Positions 60,001 through 64,000 are shown, counted from the first letter of the stretch. The stretch is DNA of 64,000 nucleotides from Gambelia wislizenii (GCA_030847615.1 JAUMIR010000001.1:254203187-254267186), one strand, 5' to 3'. Program-made: numbers and translations. The notes: generated from the sequence alone by a model not told the origin.

Positions 60001-63000
60001 TCGGCTTGCATAGTTGGGGCATATATACTAAAGAGAACAACATGTGAGAGGCGTAAGGAAATGATGCGATCAGAGTGTCCTTTTGTCAAGGTTTCGAGTT
60101 TGGAGGCAATGGAGTTTTTAATCATGAAGCCTACTCCTGAAAGATCTTTTTCGGTTTTGGGTTTGCCAGACCAGTAAAGTGTGTAGCCAGTGCCATGTTC
60201 TTTAAGGCTGCCTTCCTCCTGGAGACGAACTTCACTAACAGCAACAATGTCAATATTAAGTCGTGATAGTTCACGGGCTATTAGAGCAGAGTGATGCTCA
60301 GGCCATCCACTATCTTCAGAGTCTCGCATGGTTCTGATGTTCCAGCATGCAAGCGTCAGTTTATTTACACCTTTGGAGGCCGGTGTGTGCCTTTGTTTCT
60401 TTGCCTTGGTTTGACCGCATCACAAGATTTCCGCTGGCCGTGGCTAGCCAACCAGGTAGTTGGGGATGAGCTTTCATTAGGCCACCTTTTCTAGACCCCT
60501 CTCCATATGGAGCAAGCAGTGCTCTCCTTAAAAAAGGCTGCTTGGTCGTTCAGGATGCTGCCAAACAAGACTGTCATCTCCCAGGTCAGCCTCGAGCGAC
60601 CAAAGTCCTGAACCGCCTGCATGCAGGGTTGGCTCTGTGGCTTCCAGTGCATCTTTACACTTGCCGTTTCGTCCCTTGCCTATCGCTACAGGTTTTTTTT
60701 TTAAAATTGGATTTGTCCTTCGAGCCTGTGTCTAGTGGAGCGCAGCGTGCACAGAACTGGCCTCACCCTTTAAACCAAAGGTTCATCTGCTGGCCTTGCA
60801 AGCATGGTTGGTAGCAGTGAGGGCCTCGGGCCATAGGTTTAATTAGAGTCTCTTTCTCTTAGATGGCTGACCTTACAGGGTTGGACGAGCACCATCTATA
60901 GAGTTTTCCTTCTCCTAGGATGGTTGCCACAAGGCTAGAGAGCCCATCCTGCCCTTTGACGCTCTTTGTCAGACCCTTCGGTTTTGACCTGTCTGGCATG
61001 GGAGACCCTACTGGTGGCTATTATGCCACCGCCAGCATAGCTCAAAACATCATTAGGGTACGCAAGCCTCTCTCCCACAACAAGGGGGCGTCAATGGAGA
61101 GGAAAGTTGCAATACTTCCACAACAAATAGAAGGTGATGCATAGTCAGATGCTACTAAGCATCCATCATCATCATCATCATCATCTTTTATTTCTATACC
61201 ATCATCAATATATATAAATGAAGCCACTCCCACTTTCCATAGATAAAGCTACTACATCTCATATACCTACCAGAACTGGTATAGCTGCTGGCTACTGCTG
61301 CCCCCTGTACTTCTACTGTTGACAAGTCCAGAAGACACCCCTCCCAACAAAGCTATGAAGTTAGTCTTCCACAGGATTCAAATACACAAATCAGCAAATT
61401 TCCCAACCAAATTCCTTCTGTCTTTTTGAAGTGATTTTCAGCTTGCTCATCCTCATTCATCACACAGTCTCCTTGGGATGAGTCAACAGAAAACAGAGGT
61501 AGAATTCAGGCTTCATTTGCTCTAGGACCCCTTTATTAGTCTTTTTAGCAGTCCACAGTATCTGTAGAACTCTTCTTCAGCACCATATTTCAAATAAGTT
61601 AATTTTTTCCTAACAGCTTTCTTCACTGTCTAGCTTTCACAACGATACATAGAAATGGGAAATAAGATGGCATGGACAAGCCTAACTTTAGTATTCAGTG
61701 ACATATCTTTACACTTTAGGATCTTCTTGAATTACTTCATAGCTGCCCTTCCAAGTCCTAGTCTTCTGATTTCTTTACTGCAGTCTCTATTCTGATTAAT
61801 GACTGAGCCAAGGTATGAACAAATCTTGAACTATTTCAAAGTGTTCATCATCTACTTTAAAATTATGTAGATCATTTGTGGTCATTATTTTTGTTTTCTT
61901 CATGTTCAACTGTAAACCTGCCTTTGCACTTTCTTCCTTGACTCTCTTCAGTAATTATTCCAAGCCTTTGTTATTTGCAGGTTAATACTTCCCATATATT
62001 CCCTAATGTAAGTTATCTAAGGCTTTTCTGTCCCCAACCCAGGCCAAACTCCTGACTGGAATGGATTTAATTATCAAAGGTCTCCACTCACTCTTGCTCA
62101 AGTTAGACTAAGGCTGTAAATTCCCACTTCTCTTATTCTCATATTTAAGAATGAGAAATGTCCAATTTTTTTCTCTCTTCTCTTTCAAGGCTTTTTTTTT
62201 GGTGGGGGGTGGGTTTCTTTATTTATTTATACCCTGCTCTTCAGCCACAAGGCTATCAGAGCGGCTTACAAATTGTTTTTTAAGCAATAGCAATTTACAC
62301 ATCTACACTGCATTAAGCAGTTTCCAATGCGCGTTAGCTAATTGCCCCCACAAGCCGGGTACTCATTTTACCGATCTACGAAAGGATGGAAGGGCTGAGT
62401 GAATTTTGGAGCCCTCTGGAATTGAACTTGCACTGTGGTGACTTGCAGTACTGGCATTTAACCACTGCGCCACTGGGGCTGTCTCAATGGGAATCTGCTG
62501 TATTTGGGAGATCATACTGCACAAATTGCACCAAACTCAGATACCTGCCCTGCTGCATGGATTTCTTCGAAAACAGGAGCCTGGATGGGCTGTTTAAATC
62601 TTTTCAGCCCACTAGCCACTCCATATGTAGCGATATTTGGTGCAAAATGCAGAAAACACAACAGAAAAAAGTGCTTATTGTTTTGTTCTCATGCTGGAGG
62701 CAAGAAATTTTGCAGTCAAATTTCTTATCTTGATGGGTCAAGGAGTCTTGACAATAACTAAACAATTCCCAACAACCGAACAAGATTTCCTCACATCCTT
62801 AGATCAGACAGAATGTCACAGTTAATCGAGTTTTTTTCCCCTGGGAGAAGTGAAACCATTGCCTCTTTTAAGGAAAGTCAGCATTACTACCACCTGCCCT
62901 GCTGGATTTTTAACCAACTGTTACAATTGCTTCAGGTCCCTCACTGACTAAGGGCTCTGTGGTGACGAAAAAATGTTTCATTTTCTTCTCGTTCTGTCAC

Positions 63001-63960
63001 CAGTTTCTGAAGTTCCTGGTGCTTCTGTTATAATCAACCATTTTGTGTTTTACTTTAGTAGCTAAGTACTGTACAAATACATGGGACTGAACTGTTAGTC
63101 TCACTCAAATAGGAGGACTGAAAATGTGCATACGTATAAGTAGATTTGTGTCACTGTCTATGGTACTCTGTCTTTGATTACTTATTTGTGTATTTATTAA
63201 TAGAATAGGTCACACATGTGCAGGAAGAGGGGTCCAATTTTTGGAACTGCTCTGGCCTTGCTTCCCCCCTCCCCCTGCAAAGAAAACATTCTGAAATCCA
63301 GACATCTAGTTTTGTCCTCGCAGGCATTAAAAGCCACAGGGCGGAAGGATCTAAGATACACTTGGTAGGCCTCAGTCCTCCTAGAACCCTGCCCATATCC
63401 TTGCATTTCTCAGCAGGGTTGCCAGAATGAAAACTAGAAATGACTCCTGTACCATTGAGAGTTGGGGGGAATTTGAGCAGGTGTTGTTTGTCATCTGCTC
63501 ACCTAACTAGTAACACCTGCTGAAATGCCCTCTTCTACACAATTGTTAAAGGTACAAGAGCCATCTCCAGTTTTCAGTCTGGCAACCCTTCTTCTTAGCC
63601 TTCTGGTCTCACATTGCAATAAAAGTTCTGCTCCTCTCACATTGTCTTACATCTCTACATGGATACATGTACATAATCTGCCAACTGAAGGTCTCACAGC
63701 CAGATAAAAAATGACAGAAGCATCTTTGCCACAGTAAATGTGCCCATTTCTACTGTTCCACCCAACTCTTGTTTTGTAAAGAAGAGTGCTCACATGTCCT
63801 GTTGGGGTTGATGTGCTGCTTCAGGAGATCAATGGACCCGAGGCTGATCACAAGACGTCGCCCAAACCAGAAAGAGACCACTGGGCCATATTTCTCGTGG
63901 AGATTTACTTGAAACTCATGCAAACTCCCACTAGTTATAATGTCTGGGAGGTTCCCATCT
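15089..63960 (-). CDS. CYP20A1: Cytochrome P450 family 20 subfamily A member 1 (11 exons, 5' end outside window)
   Basis: CDS is the complement of exons 63794-63960, 38670-38812, 37439-37606, 36684-36762, 33270-33385, 29980-30034, 25801-25921, 24699-24810, 22513-22577, 17963-18052 and 15089-15239. All acceptors are AG and all donors GT. Lengths (167,143,168,79,116,55,121,112,65,90,151) chain in phase to give 421 residues plus TGA. With 41 expected upstream residues the total is 462, the human length. The family is a membrane-bound haem monooxygenase with no established substrate. The K-helix ExxR (E-T-V-R) is present. The I-helix reads A-G-S-I-I-T, lacking the usual acid/alcohol pair. The haem loop reads F-S-G-S-Q-E-C-P-E, with Cys at about residue 409; Gly two after Cys is replaced by Glu, a recalled trait of this family. 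The membrane anchor and promoter lie beyond 64000. No stop or frameshift was found, so the gene looks functional. Confidence 0.96.
15587..15830 (+). pseudogene. LINE (L2/CR1-like) ORF2 C-terminal fragment
   Basis: In one frame, [20 protein letters not shown] and K-T-F-L-F-I-Q-T-F. The 'LWNSLP..LR.APSL..F...LKTFLF' wording is typical of LINE C-termini. It sits within CYP20A1's last intron, antisense to the gene. Confidence 0.55.
16250..16383 (+). mobile_element. Reptilian interspersed repeat split by a MITE
   Basis: Reads 'gctgtgttagtctgtaatatc...caaggggatcctgtaacacc...cataagcttttgtaggct'. The reverse complement of the same repeat flanks the MITE at 1806-2432, and another part reappears at 17715-17795, so it looks like the host sequence into which the MITE went. 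Confidence 0.5.
16773..17045. mobile_element. Tigger/pogo-like MITE, copy 2
   Basis: Bounded by 'tacagttggacccc' and 'ggggtcctactgta' with TA at each edge. The body is nearly identical to 1046-1299 and 39719-39972. Contains a local duplication of 'ttttctaggaaga' (about 16932 and 16948). Confidence 0.8.
17104..17640 (+). pseudogene. APE-type LINE, 5'-truncated 3' end
   Basis: Begins within the RT C-terminus and reads [21 protein letters not shown], then [11 protein letters not shown], ending with C-A-F-C-N-R-T-C...G-L-F-S-H-Q-R-A-C (about 17515-17582), a Cys/His zinc-finger-like tail. Ends in 'gccagagagagaga'. Same family as 36945-37335 and the long copy at 56590-61150. This copy keeps an open frame of 161 codons. 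Confidence 0.85.
17963..18052 (-). CDS. CYP20A1: CYP20A1 exon, residues ~383-413 (haem-binding loop)
   Basis: Exon of 90 bp with acceptor ...tgttgtag and donor gtgagg. It encodes F-D-P-D-R-F-S-D-E (the PERF-like region), then [12 protein letters not shown]. The Cys is the expected proximal haem thiolate ligand. The usual FxxGxxxCxG is altered: Phe, Gly and Cys are kept, but Glu stands where the second Gly is expected. Confidence 0.96.
18690..19022 (+). repeat. Unclassified dispersed repeat, copy 1
   Basis: About 330 bp closely resembling 62870-63190, with shared phrases 'ggactgaaaatgt', 'caaccatttt/accactttgtgt', 'ctgtggtgag/c' and 'ctgctggattttta/gctggattatca'. No inverted ends or coding region seen. 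Both copies are in CYP20A1 introns on the same strand. Confidence 0.7.
19185..20087. mobile_element. Non-autonomous DNA transposon inserted in a SINE-like repeat
   Basis: Ends are inverted: left 'ggtcgtttacacaggcaaat', right (reverse complement) 'ggctggtttacacagcagat'. About 900 bp, with an (AG)n tract inside and no transposase. Target duplication not clear. Confidence 0.65.
19580..19626. repeat. (AG)n microsatellite
   Basis: Around 20 uninterrupted AG units after a 'ggagggagggag' run. Confidence 0.95.
20485..21030 (-). pseudogene. CR1 LINE 3' end
   Basis: The minus frame 20730-20969 reads [16 protein letters not shown] and [13 protein letters not shown], the CR1 ORF2 C-terminus. The remaining 3' part runs to 20485 with 'ttaaggcaacctatttcagt' and so on. 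More diverged than the 51621 and 58687 copies, so probably older. Confidence 0.85.
21731..21778. repeat. 22-nt hairpin with 4-nt loop
   Basis: Arms 21731-21752 and 21757-21778 pair with two mismatches around the loop ggag. Just upstream, a ~32-nt phrase (gcac.atttttcact.tgttcaccagcttcta) occurs twice about 72 bp apart (21620 and 21692). Confidence 0.75.
22513..22577 (-). CDS. CYP20A1: CYP20A1 exon, residues ~362-383
   Basis: Exon of 65 bp with acceptor ...ccttttcag and donor gtatgg. It reads [13 protein letters not shown], then W-P-L-P-Y, and ends AA, with the Lys codon completed by the G of the next exon. It is hidden within unrelated ORFs and was found from the gap between neighbouring exons. 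Confidence 0.95.
22660..23092. mobile_element. hAT-type MITE interrupted by a LINE/SINE tail
   Basis: The left half ('tatagcactatgattccact' ... 'caatccaaggattcca') and right half ('aacgtggaatcataggac' ... 'gtgagaaggggctc') form inverted ends of the 3599/4487 MITE family. Between them, about 22845-23035 is AT-rich and ends 'gctaccttgagtcccaatac...aataaataaataaa', a retroposed 3' tail. Confidence 0.65.
24699..24810 (-). CDS. CYP20A1: CYP20A1 exon, residues ~324-361 (K helix, ExxR)
   Basis: Exon of 112 bp with acceptor ...tctgcag and donor gtagga. It encodes [21 protein letters not shown] is the conserved P450 K-helix ExxR motif (about residues 332-335). It ends in phase 0 after I-I-P-K-E. Confidence 0.97.
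25584..25612. repeat. (CA)n microsatellite
   Basis: 'ttacacacacacacacacacacacac' in the intron just downstream (minus sense) of the 25801-25921 exon. A shorter (CA)n lies at about 25782-25800, immediately inside the donor side of that exon. Confidence 0.95.
25801..25921 (-). CDS. CYP20A1: CYP20A1 exon, residues ~284-324
   Basis: Exon of 121 bp with acceptor ...aaattacag and donor gtatgt. It completes Leu, then reads [10 protein letters not shown] and V-Q-Q-K-L-Y-R-E, and finishes with I-E-Q-L plus two bases of an Arg codon. The open frame runs on into the intron, which is why a naive ORF call overshoots the exon. Confidence 0.96.
26526..26553. repeat. (AAAC)n microsatellite
   Basis: Seven 'aaac' units followed by CA-rich, pyrimidine-rich sequence to about 26705. 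Confidence 0.95.
27006..27033. repeat. (CA)n microsatellite
   Basis: Uninterrupted acacac run. Confidence 0.95.
27112..27325 (-). mobile_element. tRNA-derived CORE-SINE (MIR-like)
   Basis: Reverse orientation: 'tgtgccttcaagtcatttcc' at one end and 'ggatttgaaccctgttctcc' (box B complement) then 'tccagtgctcaaaccatgctgg' at the other. Best preserved of the three copies. Confidence 0.85.
28404..29190 (-). pseudogene. Penelope-like element 3' part with GIY-YIG domain
   Basis: A 166-codon minus frame (28667-29167) carries G-V-Y-R-I-P-C (GVY at 29060-29068) and V-Y-I-G (YIG at 29024-29032), then I-K-E-H, A-V-A-E-H and N-F-N-R-K-E. This is the GIY-YIG endonuclease of Penelope-like retroelements, which nicks target DNA. 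The Arg usual in R-I-K-E-H is Gln here. RT sequence is missing (5' truncation). The 3' untranslated part runs to about 28404 and includes 'gacgtttcgcctgcatctg'. Confidence 0.85.
29980..30034 (-). CDS. CYP20A1: CYP20A1 exon, residues ~266-284 (I helix)
   Basis: Micro-exon of 55 bp with acceptor ...tttcctag and donor gtaagt. It encodes [18 protein letters not shown] plus one base. This is the centre of the I helix, where most P450s carry (A/G)GxD/E-T-T/S. Here the segment is A-G-S-I-I-T, so the usual acid/alcohol proton-relay pair is absent. Confidence 0.95.
30191..31028. mobile_element. Tigger/pogo-like MITE with G-rich interior and nested CR1 tail
   Basis: Ends 'tacagtagcatccccgtatc' and 'gatatgggggtgctactgta' are inverted and flanked by TA. 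About 838 bp. 30269-30420 is a CR1 3' fragment inserted inside. The rest is purine-rich 'gggagggaggggggag' sequence that gives long but meaningless open frames. Confidence 0.8.
30269..30420 (-). mobile_element. CR1 3'-end fragment nested in a MITE
   Basis: 'agaatcatagaattgcagag' through 'aggaaatcacgatcaaagc' to 'caccatgctccgag', nearly identical to 51621-51775. Confidence 0.85.
31035..31420 (+). pseudogene. RTE/BovB LINE RT fragment
   Basis: The plus frame reads [18 protein letters not shown] and [14 protein letters not shown], then degraded A-A-M-K-Y-L-D-G and [13 protein letters not shown]. These are the RT C-terminal phrases of BovB-type RTE elements. Broken by a TGA near 31208. Confidence 0.75.
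31625..31852. mobile_element. hAT-type MITE
   Basis: Inverted ends 'tgcatccacactgtataaat' and (reverse complement) 'tgcatctacactgtagaaat', about 43 nt long, flanking 'ggaatcttgggatttgtagt' and its partner 'actacaaatccaaggcttc'. Confidence 0.85.
32546..33072. mobile_element. Foldback-type non-autonomous DNA transposon
   Basis: Outer ends 'gggcttgtctagatgggc' and (reverse complement) 'gggtttgtctagacctgtc'. A strong inner inverted repeat lies at about 32790-32845 and 32898-32950 ('tctctctgaagccaggaag' and its complement). Confidence 0.7.
33270..33385 (-). CDS. CYP20A1: CYP20A1 exon, residues ~227-265
   Basis: Exon of 116 bp with acceptor ...cttaaag and donor gtatcc. It completes the split Ala, then reads [15 protein letters not shown] and [10 protein letters not shown], ending in phase 0 at Gln. 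It covers the region just before the I helix. Confidence 0.96.
33663..33803. mobile_element. hAT-type MITE with long inverted ends
   Basis: 'tggggaacctttggccttct' at 33668 and its complement near 33788, with about 40 paired nt. Diverged relatives appear at 53222-53345 and in part at 27700-27820 and 35925-36020. Confidence 0.8.
33808..33902. mobile_element. Short palindromic MITE
   Basis: 'tgttggtcccaactagagta' and (reverse complement) 'tgttagtctcaactagagta' form ~30-nt inverted ends of a ~95-bp unit. Confidence 0.7.
34425..34890 (-). pseudogene. LINE ORF2 C-terminal/3' fragment
   Basis: The minus strand near 34730-34800 reads [19 protein letters not shown], a CxC...H...C motif common at the C-termini of APE LINEs. 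It ends toward 34430 in 'aataaagaaattcattcatt', a retroposon-like 3' tail. Family not assigned. Confidence 0.6.
34906..35532. mobile_element. Tigger/pogo-like MITE carrying a CCG/CCA-rich expansion
   Basis: Ends 'tacagtagcacccctgcatt' and (reverse complement) 'tacagtagcacccctgcatc' are near-perfect inverted repeats with TA flanks. The interior, 35040-35470, is imperfect (GCCNCC)n-type sequence. It explains the overlapping open frames rich in Pro, Ala or Gly on both strands. Confidence 0.85.
35600..35767 (+). mobile_element. tRNA-derived CORE-SINE (MIR-like)
   Basis: 'agagccagtgtggtatagca' head, 'gggttcaaatctccactt' box B, 'tctcgccaagaaaaccc' core, and a (CAA)n tail. Confidence 0.85.
36684..36762 (-). 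CDS. CYP20A1: CYP20A1 exon, residues ~201-227
   Basis: Short exon of 79 bp with acceptor ...ttattacag and donor gtaagt. It reads [16 protein letters not shown], then a basic R-K-K-M-Y-E-D run, and ends after the first base of an Ala codon. It is too short to appear as an ORF and was found by searching for the missing segment between its neighbours. Confidence 0.95.
36945..37335 (+). pseudogene. APE-type LINE, 5'-truncated 3' end
   Basis: From 'aatagtactctacagtgaac' to 'gccagagagagaga'. Closely matches 17260-17640, including the C-terminal zinc-finger-like coding region, but with a stop in 'aaaaagcgataaaagg' and small deletions. It sits in the 676-bp intron between CYP20A1 exons 36684-36762 and 37439-37606, antisense to the gene. 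Confidence 0.85.
37439..37606 (-). CDS. CYP20A1: CYP20A1 exon, residues ~145-200
   Basis: Exon of 168 bp (56 codons, phase 0 at both ends) with acceptor ...cccccag and donor gtacgc. It encodes [14 protein letters not shown] through the conserved Q-H-M-L-G-F and F-E-D-D-Q-E-V-I segments. A 3' fragment of an APE-type LINE ends about 100 bp downstream of the donor (36945-37335). Confidence 0.96.
38670..38812 (-). CDS. CYP20A1: CYP20A1 exon, residues ~97-144
   Basis: Exon of 143 bp with acceptor ...tttccag and donor gttaac. It begins with CG completing the split Ser, then [16 protein letters not shown]. It ends in phase 0 at Lys. The donor departs from the gtaagt consensus, but the reading frame before and after supports it. 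Confidence 0.95.
39719..39972. mobile_element. Tigger/pogo-like MITE, copy 3
   Basis: 254 bp, 'tacagtaggacccctgtatc' to 'gtgtcctactgta', TA-flanked. Same body as 1046-1299. Confidence 0.85.
40184..40355. repeat. DIRS left inverted terminal repeat
   Basis: From 'agaatgccacattggtactt' to 'gagggcttgggcctttggcc'. The inner ~135 nt are the complement of 45880-46017. The outer ~30 nt have no counterpart at the right end but are copied in the internal complementary region. Confidence 0.9.
40421..40527. repeat. DIRS internal complementary region
   Basis: 40421-40483 is the complement of 40184-40246, with 44 nt continuous perfect match (40440-40483). 40482-40527 then repeats the terminal 'ctgggttggtgagaggagga' of the right end. 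The region therefore carries both element ends joined, as needed for the circular intermediate in the DIRS replication model. Confidence 0.88.
40579..41489 (-). pseudogene. DIRS tyrosine recombinase
   Basis: Two frames. 41489-41046 gives V-L-A-F-L-Q-K-G, an arm-binding region, and [15 protein letters not shown] with the catalytic Arg. 41073-40579 gives [10 protein letters not shown] (HxxR), then [14 protein letters not shown] with the nucleophile Tyr. The order R...HxxR...Y is preserved; a frame change near 41060 separates the halves. Confidence 0.9.
42005..42410 (-). pseudogene. DIRS RNase H, frame broken by a 23-bp duplication
   Basis: The minus strand reads [21 protein letters not shown], then V-L-T-D-N-T-M-T (Asp-Asn active site) and [10 protein letters not shown] and D-F-L-S-R. 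At about 42197-42243 a 23-nt unit ('cgtcatggtgttgtctgtga' plus gga) occurs twice in tandem and shifts the frame exactly at the D-N-T-M codons. Confidence 0.85.
42540..43476 (-). pseudogene. DIRS reverse transcriptase
   Basis: 43334-43071 reads [20 protein letters not shown] and [11 protein letters not shown] (first catalytic Asp). After a stop near 43070, 43040-42540 has [17 protein letters not shown] and the catalytic Y-L-D-D-I-L, then F-E-K-S-S-L and H-L-G-T. The catalytic residues are intact, unlike in the Ngaro-type copy, but the frame is interrupted. Confidence 0.9.
43428..44998 (-). pseudogene. DIRS Gag-like region
   Basis: Minus-frame segments 44998-44741, 44805-44065 and 44036-43428. 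An acidic stretch, [12 protein letters not shown], follows a basic Pro/Ser-rich segment. The C-terminal part has [20 protein letters not shown], a phrase common to vertebrate DIRS1 Gag. Frame changes near 44780 and 44065 separate the segments. No CCHC knuckle seen. Confidence 0.7.
45880..46017. repeat. DIRS right inverted terminal repeat
   Basis: Complement of the inner part of the left repeat, sharing 'gtttcttcctgcctctttct' and 'ggtggaggagttaaccca'. Confidence 0.9.
46749..47377. mobile_element. Tigger-like MITE (outer) containing another MITE
   Basis: Ends 'gttggccctccacattgatg' and (reverse complement) 'gttggccctccacattcact'. Interrupted by the element at 47076-47310. Confidence 0.8.
47076..47310. 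mobile_element. Tigger/MER2-like MITE nested in a MITE
   Basis: 'tacagttggccctctgtatc' to 'ggataccaagggttcactgta', TA on each side. The terminus matches the Tigger/MER2 family wording known from amniotes. Confidence 0.8.
47572..48211. mobile_element. Tigger-like MITE with internal minisatellite
   Basis: Inverted ends 'acagttgcccctccacattc' and (reverse complement) 'atagtcgtcccttcacattc'. The interior is a GC-rich tandem array. Confidence 0.85.
47655..48115. repeat. ~73-bp minisatellite inside a MITE
   Basis: About six units of 70-75 bp, each with 'ggcct(c)..ggagatgctccggagg' and 'aggccttgggggg'. Open frames of up to 197 codons on both strands are artefacts of this array. Confidence 0.85.
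48240..48810. repeat. Probable interspersed repeat, unclassified
   Basis: Phrases such as 'ggcaggctgttccagagtct' and 'ttgcccggaaactaattggc' have the look of a LINE 3' region, but no coding motif was recognised. Confidence 0.35.
48812..48965 (-). mobile_element. tRNA-derived SINE
   Basis: 'agagctccatctaactcagt' at one end and 'gggaccttctgcacacacag' then 'tctcccattgagcaggag' at the other. The reverse complement reads like an Ala/Val-type tRNA head with box A and box B. Distinct from the CORE-SINEs. Confidence 0.65.
49935..50236 (+). mobile_element. SINE-like repeat, uninterrupted copy
   Basis: Contains 'agcattgatatttctattct', 'aattgcccccaacaagctg' and 'aaccactccgccaccagggc'. Same family as 19025-20175 and 62220-62485. 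Confidence 0.7.
50400..51037. mobile_element. Tigger-like MITE with GC-rich interior
   Basis: Ends 'tacagtagtccctccacattc' region (from 50400) and 'gaacgtggaggggcaactgta'. The interior holds pairs of inverted blocks around 'ggcttggctccatttggggtg'-like sequence (50830-50870) and 'aagcatcccatttaaatcag' (50900-50970). Confidence 0.8.
51038..51307. mobile_element. Tigger-like MITE abutting the previous one
   Basis: 'tacagtcagacccctgtatc' to 'ggatacaggggtccaacagta'. It starts exactly where the 50400-51037 element ends; the sequence at the joint is 'aactgtatacagtc'. Confidence 0.8.
51621..52065 (-). pseudogene. CR1 LINE 3' end
   Basis: The minus frame reads [24 protein letters not shown], then F-H-L-N-I-R-R-N-F and [11 protein letters not shown], the CR1 ORF2 C-terminus, ending in the 3' tail near 51621. 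Confidence 0.92.
52100..52128. repeat. (CA)n microsatellite
   Basis: 'tacacacacacacacacacat' directly 5' (minus sense) of the CR1 copy. Confidence 0.9.
52508..52580 (-). mobile_element. CR1 3' tail fragment
   Basis: 'catagaatcatagatctgga' to 'ccatgcaggaatacccaa'. Confidence 0.7.
52604..52815. mobile_element. Tigger/MER2-like MITE
   Basis: 'aattgtccctccatatccat' and 'gaatatgaagggacaaccgt' as inverted ends. The body 'atataagggacaccattttg' is shared with 47076-47310. Confidence 0.75.
53222..53345. mobile_element. hAT-type MITE, diverged
   Basis: 'tggtcctccacttcagatgt' and 'acatcggcaggccaaagaat' as inverted ends, related to 33663-33803. Confidence 0.55.
53724..54175 (-). pseudogene. CR1 LINE 3' end
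   Basis: The minus frame 54135-53875 reads [16 protein letters not shown] and [10 protein letters not shown], then F-H-L-N-I-R-R-N-F. Independent insertion from the 51621 copy. Confidence 0.9.
54176..56585. other. Intronic sequence with diverged repeats
   Basis: No exon or intact element. (GA)n at 55025-55054 and (TTTA)n at 55618-55642. 54700-54800 has a CR1-like 'L-G-L-F-R-F-E-E-K' trace, and 55465-55530 a LINE/SINE-tail-like 'ccactctgatagccttgtgg'. The rest is featureless. Confidence 0.4.
56630..58686 (-). pseudogene. LINE reverse transcriptase and C-terminal zinc-finger-like tail
   Basis: Resumes after the CR1 with [11 protein letters not shown]. The RT core has [37 protein letters not shown] and L-F-A-D-D-A-A-L (catalytic FADD). 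A 443-codon frame (58259-56928) is open until R becomes a stop in G-A-P-K-K-*-Y-K-D. The tail (56887-56630) gives C-V-F-C-N-R-T-C...G-L-F-S-H-Q-R-T-C in a shifted frame. A frameshift near 58190 divides fingers from palm. Confidence 0.92.
58687..59222 (-). pseudogene. CR1 LINE 3' end nested in another LINE
   Basis: A 173-codon minus frame reads [20 protein letters not shown] and [16 protein letters not shown], then the C-terminus with a ~50-bp internal deletion near 58785. It sits between 'ttgttctgcat' and 'acatgtctctgag' of the host LINE; 'cat' is present on both sides. Confidence 0.92.
59223..60395 (-). pseudogene. LINE AP endonuclease domain and linker
   Basis: Starts at L-A-C-W-N-I-R-T-M (about 60355-60329). 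[10 protein letters not shown] and G-V-G-F-M-I-K-N-S, then [10 protein letters not shown] carry the Asn, Glu and Asp residues of APE endonucleases. After a stop near 59877 the frame resumes with [11 protein letters not shown] and [10 protein letters not shown] (the S/T-D-H box). The linker ends at L-R-D-M, where CR1 begins. Confidence 0.9.
61150..61200. repeat. (ATC)n microsatellite
   Basis: About nine 'atc' units after 'aagcatcc'. Confidence 0.85.
61440..61995 (-). pseudogene. RTE/BovB LINE RT fragment
   Basis: The minus strand carries, in broken frames, 'catgaagaaaacaaaaataa' (M-K-K-T-K-I) and weak matches to the BovB segment at 31035, including 'gaagagttctacagatactg'. Heavily mutated. Confidence 0.65.
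62220..62485 (+). mobile_element. SINE-like repeat
   Basis: 'tatttataccctgctcttca' then 'aattgcccccacaagccggg' and 'aaccactgcgccactggggc'. Family of 49935 and 19025. Confidence 0.7.
62870..63190 (+). repeat. Unclassified dispersed repeat, copy 2
   Basis: Resembles 18690-19022 over its whole length (see that entry). The nearest gene feature is the CYP20A1 exon at 63794. Confidence 0.7.
63191..63793. other. Intron sequence upstream of the 25-kb intron donor
   Basis: No repeat or exon recognised. Short open frames here have no motif. Confidence 0.4.
63794..63960 (-). CDS. CYP20A1: CYP20A1 exon, residues ~42-97
   Basis: Exon of 167 bp, flanked by ...attccag and gtgagc on the minus strand. It starts with the last base of a Lys codon, then D-G-N-L-P-D, and includes [12 protein letters not shown], the beta-1 sheet region after the membrane anchor. 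It ends after the first base of a Ser codon that is completed in the exon 25 kb away. It is the most 5' coding exon visible; the signal-anchor exon(s) must lie outside the window. Confidence 0.95.
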
Positions 63961-64000
63961 CTGGAATGAAAGCAAGATGAACAAACATATATACCTGCTT

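Larger units (their letters stand above)
56590..61150 (-). mobile_element. Near full-length APE-type LINE interrupted by a CR1
   Basis: Minus-strand order: ~750-bp 5' leader (61150-60400), APE endonuclease, RT, C-terminal Cys/His motif, and 3' end 'gccagagagagagagaga'. A CR1 copy (58687-59222) splits the linker between endonuclease and RT. The RT wording differs from the BovB fragments at 31035 and 61440, so this is another clade. I could not decide between RTE-X-like and Vingi-like. Sense to CYP20A1 within the 25-kb intron. Confidence 0.88.

Noticed and set aside
1..64000. CRISPR array, bacterial operons, tRNA genes, intact retrovirus
   Set aside because: Direct repeats present are microsatellites, MITEs or minisatellites. 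tRNA-like segments are SINE heads. No gag-pro-pol-env arrangement or LTR pair was found.

Overview
This window is vertebrate nuclear DNA. It is intron-rich, low in coding density and crowded with decayed transposable elements. The mix of CR1, RTE/BovB, L1, a Penelope-like element, two kinds of tyrosine-recombinase (YR) retrotransposon, tRNA-derived CORE-SINEs and many hAT-like and Tigger/pogo-like MITEs points to a squamate reptile (a lizard). That assignment is inference from repeat content, not from a database search.

One host gene is recognised with confidence: CYP20A1, an orphan cytochrome P450, on the minus strand. I could place eleven consecutive coding exons between 63960 and 15089. 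All have AG/GT borders, and the phases chain without a break from residue 42 to the stop. With the 41 residues expected upstream (start codon beyond 64000) the protein is 462 residues, the same length as human CYP20A1. The last exon ends at 15089; 1-15088 is the 3' flank or 3'UTR.

Layout. 1-5400: L1 remnant, Tigger-like and hAT-like MITEs, a CORE-SINE, and a GC-rich 53-bp tandem repeat. 5430-9990: a degraded Ngaro-type YR retrotransposon (+ strand) with gag, RT, RNase H, tyrosine recombinase and an SGNH-hydrolase-like domain, preceded by tandem repeats resembling the internal control region of 5S rRNA. 10000-15088: mostly featureless flank. 15089-39000: CYP20A1 exons 3' to 5', with introns carrying nested MITEs, CR1, a Penelope-like GIY-YIG fragment, BovB and SINEs. 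38813-63793: one 25-kb intron holding a near full-length DIRS1-type element (40184-46017, minus, with inverted terminal repeats and an internal complementary region), a run of Tigger-like MITEs carrying minisatellites, several CR1 copies, a long APE-type LINE (56590-61150, minus) interrupted by a CR1, and a BovB fragment. 63794-63960: the most upstream exon in view.

No CRISPR, operon, tRNA or intact rRNA gene was seen. All transposon coding regions are broken by stops, frameshifts or indels and are annotated as pseudogenes. Repeat boundaries are estimates from inverted termini and similarity between copies inside the window.
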